From positions 186,001 to 250,000 of the forward strand of contig CAWBNK010000002.1 in NCBI GenBank assembly GCA_963790065.1: DNA of 64,000 bases, in the 5' to 3' direction. This DNA is from Palsa-504 sp963790065 (GTDB lineage Bacteria; Actinomycetota; Actinomycetes; Streptosporangiales; Streptosporangiaceae). The translations under genes were made by a program, and so were the position numbers. Below, one piece after another: positions 61,143 through 64,000 of this stretch. Within the stretch, counting starts at the first letter, position 1; every line of letters starts with the position of its first letter. The notes beneath the pieces are model-generated. The model was not told the origin of the DNA. It made no database searches and saw nothing but the letters and a program-made list of their open reading frames with translations.

Positions 61143-61577
61143 TCAGACGCGGATGACCGCGATCCGCTGCGCCTTCGGCCGCTCTGGTTCTTCGGCCAGC
61201 CTGCTCACGTCGCCCGGGTCGCTGGTCAGCAGCACGACCGGCCGTTCCAGGTCGAGTGTGGTGGCCACCACGACGGCATCGATGGCACACCGGTGACCGG
61301 ATAGGCCCGTGGTCCCGAGCAGATCGCCGGCCCGGCGGGCGATCGCGGCCGAGACGGGGACCACGGTGATCCGCGATAGCACGCGGTGGGTGGGGGCATC
61401 ACGGGGGCCGCCCCGCAGCACCTCGGTCAGCGTGATCGCGCTCACGGCGACGCGGGCCCCGCGGGCGGCGGCGCTGTCCAGGTAGCCACGGGTGCGCGCG
61501 TCGCCCGCCGCCAGCTTGACGAGTCCCTCAACGTCGAGGACGAGCGTGCCGCCTGCGGCTATCCGGCGTCCGGCCAT
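61143..61577 (-). CDS. vapC: PIN-domain toxin of a VapBC-type system
   Basis: A 144-residue PIN-domain ribonuclease-type toxin. The acidic residues are in LVLDVEGLVKL (Asp), ITLTEVLRGG (Glu), CAIDAVVVATTL (Asp) and LLTSDPGD (Asp). Toxins of this class cleave tRNA or rRNA when freed from antitoxin. Its ATG lies 19 bases inside the antitoxin gene, so translation is coupled. Function is inferred from family and gene order. Confidence 0.85.
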   Translation of the reverse strand: MAGRRIAAGGTLVLDVEGLVKLAAGDARTRGYLDSAAARGARVAVSAITLTEVLRGGPRDAPTHRVLSRITVVPVSAAIARRAGDLLGTTGLSGHRCAIDAVVVATTLDLERPVVLLTSDPGDVSRLAEEPERPKAQRIAVIRV

Positions 61578-61843
61578 GCGGCCCGCGCCTCGGCCAGGTA
61601 CTCCTCGGGAACCGGCCCGTGCTCGGCGGCGAGCGATGCGGACAGCTCAGCGAGCAGATCCCTCTCAAGCTGCCGGGAGACGGCCTCGGTCACGTACTGG
61701 CTGAATTTCCCGCGGCCCACGCGCTCCTGGATAGCCGCGGCGAGATCCTCCGGCATCGACACGCTGACCTTGCGGGCCGCGCCTGAGTACTTGACCTCAG
61801 CCACGATGCGGTCCGCTTGGGTGAGGGCCGGGTCAGCAGCCAT
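61559..61843 (-). CDS. vapB: Ribbon-helix-helix antitoxin of a VapBC-type system
   Basis: A 94-residue protein with an RHH DNA-binding core in the middle (ARKVSVSMPEDLAAAIQERVGRGKFSQYVTEAVSRQLERDLL). The acidic C-terminal tail (AEHGPVPEEYLAEARAAW) probably wraps and blocks the PIN toxin. It is first in the operon, overlapping vapC by 19 bases, and is expected to repress its own promoter together with VapC. Confidence 0.85.
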   Translation of the reverse strand: MAADPALTQADRIVAEVKYSGAARKVSVSMPEDLAAAIQERVGRGKFSQYVTEAVSRQLERDLLAELSASLAAEHGPVPEEYLAEARAAWPDAG

Positions 61844-61919
61844 AGCTTTATGCTACCAGCGGTGGTAAACCTGCCGGAGGAACCCCGGCGGGTCCCGCTC
61901 CGGCACGTGGAGGCACCCC

Positions 61920-62369
61920 ATGAGCGAAGGCTGCGTGTTCTGTGATCAAAGCTGGATGAGGGCAGCGGAGATCTTCATCGAGACCCCCCACTGCATGTTC
62001 GCCTCCACCCGGGATCCGGGCATCCGGGCCCGAGCCGGACTGGCGGATGGCGTCCTGCCCGGCTCCGGGGCCATCGTGCCCATCACCCACCGGACTTCGG
62101 TCTTCGAGCTGACCCCTGCGGAGTGGGCCGACACTCAGTATCTGTTGCTCCAGGCCAGGATGGCGCTGCACGATCTGCTGGCCCCAGACGGCTATCTGCT
62201 GGGCTGGAACCAGGGCGGTGTCCTGCATCCCCATATGCATGTCATTCCACGATTCGACGACGAGCCGCTGTCTGACCGCTGGCTGCGCTCGGCGATCAAC
62301 GTCCCGGAAAACAGACGGCCTGATCCATGGGCGCCCGGAAGCGGACGGGCACTTCGGGGTCCCAGGTGA
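61920..62369 (+). CDS. HIT-family (histidine triad) protein
   Basis: A 149-residue HIT-domain protein with N-terminal CVFCDQ and the catalytic triad motif HPHMHVIPRF. HIT proteins hydrolyse or transfer nucleotidyl groups. ATG 61920 with GTGGAGG upstream. The C-terminal extension (VPENRRPDPWAPGSGRALRGPR) is typical of an actinobacterial subgroup. It converges on the flavin reductase gene. Confidence 0.88.
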   Translation: MSEGCVFCDQSWMRAAEIFIETPHCMFASTRDPGIRARAGLADGVLPGSGAIVPITHRTSVFELTPAEWADTQYLLLQARMALHDLLAPDGYLLGWNQGGVLHPHMHVIPRFDDEPLSDRWLRSAINVPENRRPDPWAPGSGRALRGPR

Positions 62370-62395
62370 GCGAGGCGCCCGCGACCTATTGGCGG

Positions 62396-62926
62396 TCAGG
62401 CCGGTGCCGCTCGTTCCGTGGGCGGCTCAGGCCGTTCCTCGGCACCGTGACCCGCCTTCAGGTGGCCGGCCTGGGATTCCCGCAGCGGCCGGAACGGCCC
62501 GGCAGTCCGCTCGGCGACCGGCTCGGTGGTCAGGCAGACGTGGTCGCCGCCCTCGTCGAGCAGCGCTATGCGGCGTACCGCCAGCCAATTGGGGCACTGC
62601 CGGAGCACCGGCGCGCCGCCGGGCCCGGAATCCACCGGAAGGCCGGCGAACTTGTCGACGGTATCCCCACTCTCGGTGCCGAACAGCTCGGCGAGCGGCA
62701 GATCGTCCGCGGTCAGGAAGTGAATGACCAGGTGGCTGGAGTGCAGTGCCACCCGGTAGGTGTAGTTGGACTTGGACAGCCATACGCAGTACCGCTGCGG
62801 TTCGATGCTGGACTGGCCGTGGAACCCGACCAGGCAGCCCGCTCGCTCCCGCTCATCGGCCGTGGTGACGACGATCAGCGGACTGTCCAGCGCGGCCATC
62901 AGGGTGTTGAAGTCGTGCTCTGCCAT
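62396..62926 (-). CDS. Flavin reductase-like FMN-binding protein
   Basis: A 176-residue split-barrel flavoprotein (MAALDSPLIVVTTADERERAGCLVGFHGQSSIEPQRYCVWLSKSNYTYRVALHSSHLVIHFL). GCLVGFHGQSS is the usual FMN contact region of flavin reductases, which supply reduced flavin to a partner oxygenase or act as stand-alone oxidoreductases. ATG 62926 is chosen over the open frame from 62956. No partner oxygenase is nearby. The tail (EERPEPPTERAAPA) is disordered. Confidence 0.82.
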   Translation of the reverse strand: MAEHDFNTLMAALDSPLIVVTTADERERAGCLVGFHGQSSIEPQRYCVWLSKSNYTYRVALHSSHLVIHFLTADDLPLAELFGTESGDTVDKFAGLPVDSGPGGAPVLRQCPNWLAVRRIALLDEGGDHVCLTTEPVAERTAGPFRPLRESQAGHLKAGHGAEERPEPPTERAAPA

Positions 62927-63040
62927 CAGCGCCCCGTTCCCGCTTCCAAGGAGCAAAATTTACCGCAGCTATCGCCGCTGCATGGGCGATCTGCCGATAC
63001 CTTCGTGGGCGTTCCGCCGAATGGTTTCTGGGCGCTCCTG

Positions 63041-63068
63041 AGGGGTGCGGCCAGTTGGCCGCACCCCT
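63041..63068 (-). terminator. Perfect 13-bp hairpin behind nrdJ
   Basis: AGGGGTGCGGCCA (63041-63053) pairs perfectly with 63056-63068 across GT, 38 bases past the nrdJ stop. Confidence 0.8.
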
Positions 63069-63105
63069 CCTGAACAGGTAAATCTCTCCCTTGGGCCGTG
63101 CCTGA

Positions 63106-64000
63106 CTAACTGCAGCCGCTGGTGGAGCCGCAGCCTTCGCAGACGTAGCAGCTGCCGGCCGGGCGCATCTTGGTGCCGCAGGTCAGGCAGAGCGGGGCAT
63201 CGGCGGTGCGGCCCTGCTGGGCCTCGATCAGCTCGGTGGAGCTGTGCGGGGCCGCGGCGGCGGGAACCGGCGGGACCGGCTTGGCCGGGGCGGCGGGAAG
63301 CTGGGCGGCGGCGGGCGGCACGGACCGTTCGGCATGAAGAGGGGGTTCCACGGCGGCCGACTGGGCAAGTTCCACCGGGTCCAGGTCGTCGCTCAGCCCG
63401 GCGGGGCTGTTGGGATCGTGCCCGGCCAGCTCGGCGGCGCGCTCGGCGGCGGACAGGATGCCGAGCTCGGCGCGGTCCTCGTACGACAGGTGGTCCAGGG
63501 CCAGGCGGCGGAAGATGTAGTCCATCACCGAGCTGGCGATCCTGATGTCCGGGTCGTCGGTCAGGCCGGCCGGCTCGAACCGCATGTTGGTGAACTTGCC
63601 CACGTAAGAATCGAGCGGGATGCCGTACTGCAGGCCGACCGAGATGGCCATGGAGAAGGCGTCCATCACGCCGGCCAAGGTGGAGCCCTGCTTGCCGAGC
63701 TTGAGGAACACCTCGCCGATGCCGTCGTCCGGGTAGCTGGAGGCGGTCATGTAGCCTTCGGCGCCGGCCACGGAGAACCTGGTCACGGTGGCGGGCCGCT
63801 GCCGGGGCAGCCGCTTGCGGACCGGCCGGTGCTCGTGCGGCTCGGGCTGGGCCGCGGCCGCCTCGGCCTCGGCGGGCTTCTTGCGCGCGTCGGACAGCGG
63901 CTGGCCGACCTTGCAGTTGTCGCGGTAGATGGCCAGGGCCTTCAGGCCGAGCTTCCAGCCCTCGAAGTAGATGCGCTCGATGTCCTCGACGGTGGCGCTC
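63106..64000 (-). CDS. nrdJ: B12-dependent (class II) ribonucleotide reductase, 3' part; continues past the right edge
   Basis: The visible 297 residues are the C-terminal part of NrdJ, which makes deoxyribonucleotides with adenosylcobalamin. Read in the minus direction they include EDIERIYFEGWKLGLKALAIYRDNCKVGQPLSD, then SYPDDGIGEVFLKLGKQGSTLAGVMDAFSMAISVGLQYG and SVMDYIFRRLALDHL, ending in a zinc ribbon CLTCGTKMRPAGSCYVCEGCGSTSGCS typical of actinobacterial NrdJ. An Ala/Pro-rich linker precedes the ribbon and carries copy 7 of the dispersed element. The frame has no start before the window edge. In many actinobacteria nrdR and lexA lie just upstream. Confidence 0.93.
   Translation of the reverse strand, partial: SATVEDIERIYFEGWKLGLKALAIYRDNCKVGQPLSDARKKPAEAEAAAAQPEPHEHRPVRKRLPRQRPATVTRFSVAGAEGYMTASSYPDDGIGEVFLKLGKQGSTLAGVMDAFSMAISVGLQYGIPLDSYVGKFTNMRFEPAGLTDDPDIRIASSVMDYIFRRLALDHLSYEDRAELGILSAAERAAELAGHDPNSPAGLSDDLDPVELAQSAAVEPPLHAERSVPPAAAQLPAAPAKPVPPVPAAAAPHSSTELIEAQQGRTADAPLCLTCGTKMRPAGSCYVCEGCGSTSGCS
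63320..63333 (+). repeat. Copy 7 of the ACGGNCCGTTCGGC dispersed element, inside nrdJ
   Basis: Antisense to nrdJ; the gene reads AERSV here, within the Ala/Pro-rich linker before the zinc ribbon. Confidence 0.8.

Overview
The window is very GC-rich and densely packed with genes. It has GTG/TTG starts, many 4-bp start/stop overlaps and GC-rich terminators, which is typical of a filamentous, high-GC actinomycete. Markers include a class II (B12-dependent) ribonucleotide reductase, a HrdB/SigA-type principal sigma factor with parE and parC nearby, an AfsR/LuxR-type STAND regulator, a chaplin-like secreted protein and an actinobacterial imuA'-imuB-dnaE2 cassette. From memory, nrdJ, hrdB, a DUF7455-type gene, parE and parC lie in the same neighbourhood in Streptomyces coelicolor, so the right two-thirds is probably conserved chromosome core. 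The exact family is not determined; Streptosporangiales or a relative is a guess.

Layout. 1-2.4 kb: the tail of a membrane acyltransferase coupled to a frameshifted acyl-CoA ligase. 2.6-3.2 kb: a secreted protein with two copies of a chaplin-like motif. 3.5-9.3 kb: the SOS mutagenesis operon imuA'-imuB-dnaE2 with a LexA-type box just upstream. 9.8-14.9 kb: a small C-terminal ribbon-helix-helix-like protein, a large STAND/LuxR regulator, an amidohydrolase and an LpqC-like esterase. 15.0-20.4 kb: an ECF sigma factor, a coupled small beta-rich protein, a TPR-CHAT protease and a cytoplasmic subtilase with a nine-cysteine tail; this is the best candidate for a poorly described system. 20.5-26.5 kb: membrane and respiratory genes (SCO1-like lipoprotein, NDH-2, YihY, a PQQ-type propeller). 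26.6-31.9 kb: PEBP, an XRE/periplasmic-binding-like regulator, YjbQ, CobU fused to a metallo-hydrolase remnant, a PfkB kinase and an SDR. 32-40 kb: parC and parE (convergent, separated by repeats), a DUF7455 zinc protein and hrdB. 40-50.8 kb: a frameshifted PAS-GAF-PP2C phosphatase, a conserved hypothetical, an SRPBCC protein, a fused HyuA-HyuB and a membrane-anchored double AAA ATPase. 51-64 kb: an amidohydrolase, GNAT, DoxX, TetR with a quinone oxidoreductase, epoxide hydrolase with a WYL regulator, panB, a decayed arsR-MFS pair, a polyprenol-dependent-type glycosyltransferase, VapBC, a HIT protein, a flavin reductase and the 3' part of nrdJ.

Repeats are the other theme. A 14-base core, ACGGNCCGTTCGGC, occurs seven times; five copies are inside genes, each in a linker or tail. 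A roughly 55-bp palindromic repeat occurs twice and perhaps a third time as a single arm. At least five gene 3' ends carry tandem or direct duplications around the stop codon. Two genes are frameshifted at (GGCC)n tracts, one apparently short by one 4-bp unit and one with an extra unit; either slippage or systematic sequencing error could explain this. No rRNA, tRNA, CRISPR array, transposase or prophage gene was seen.
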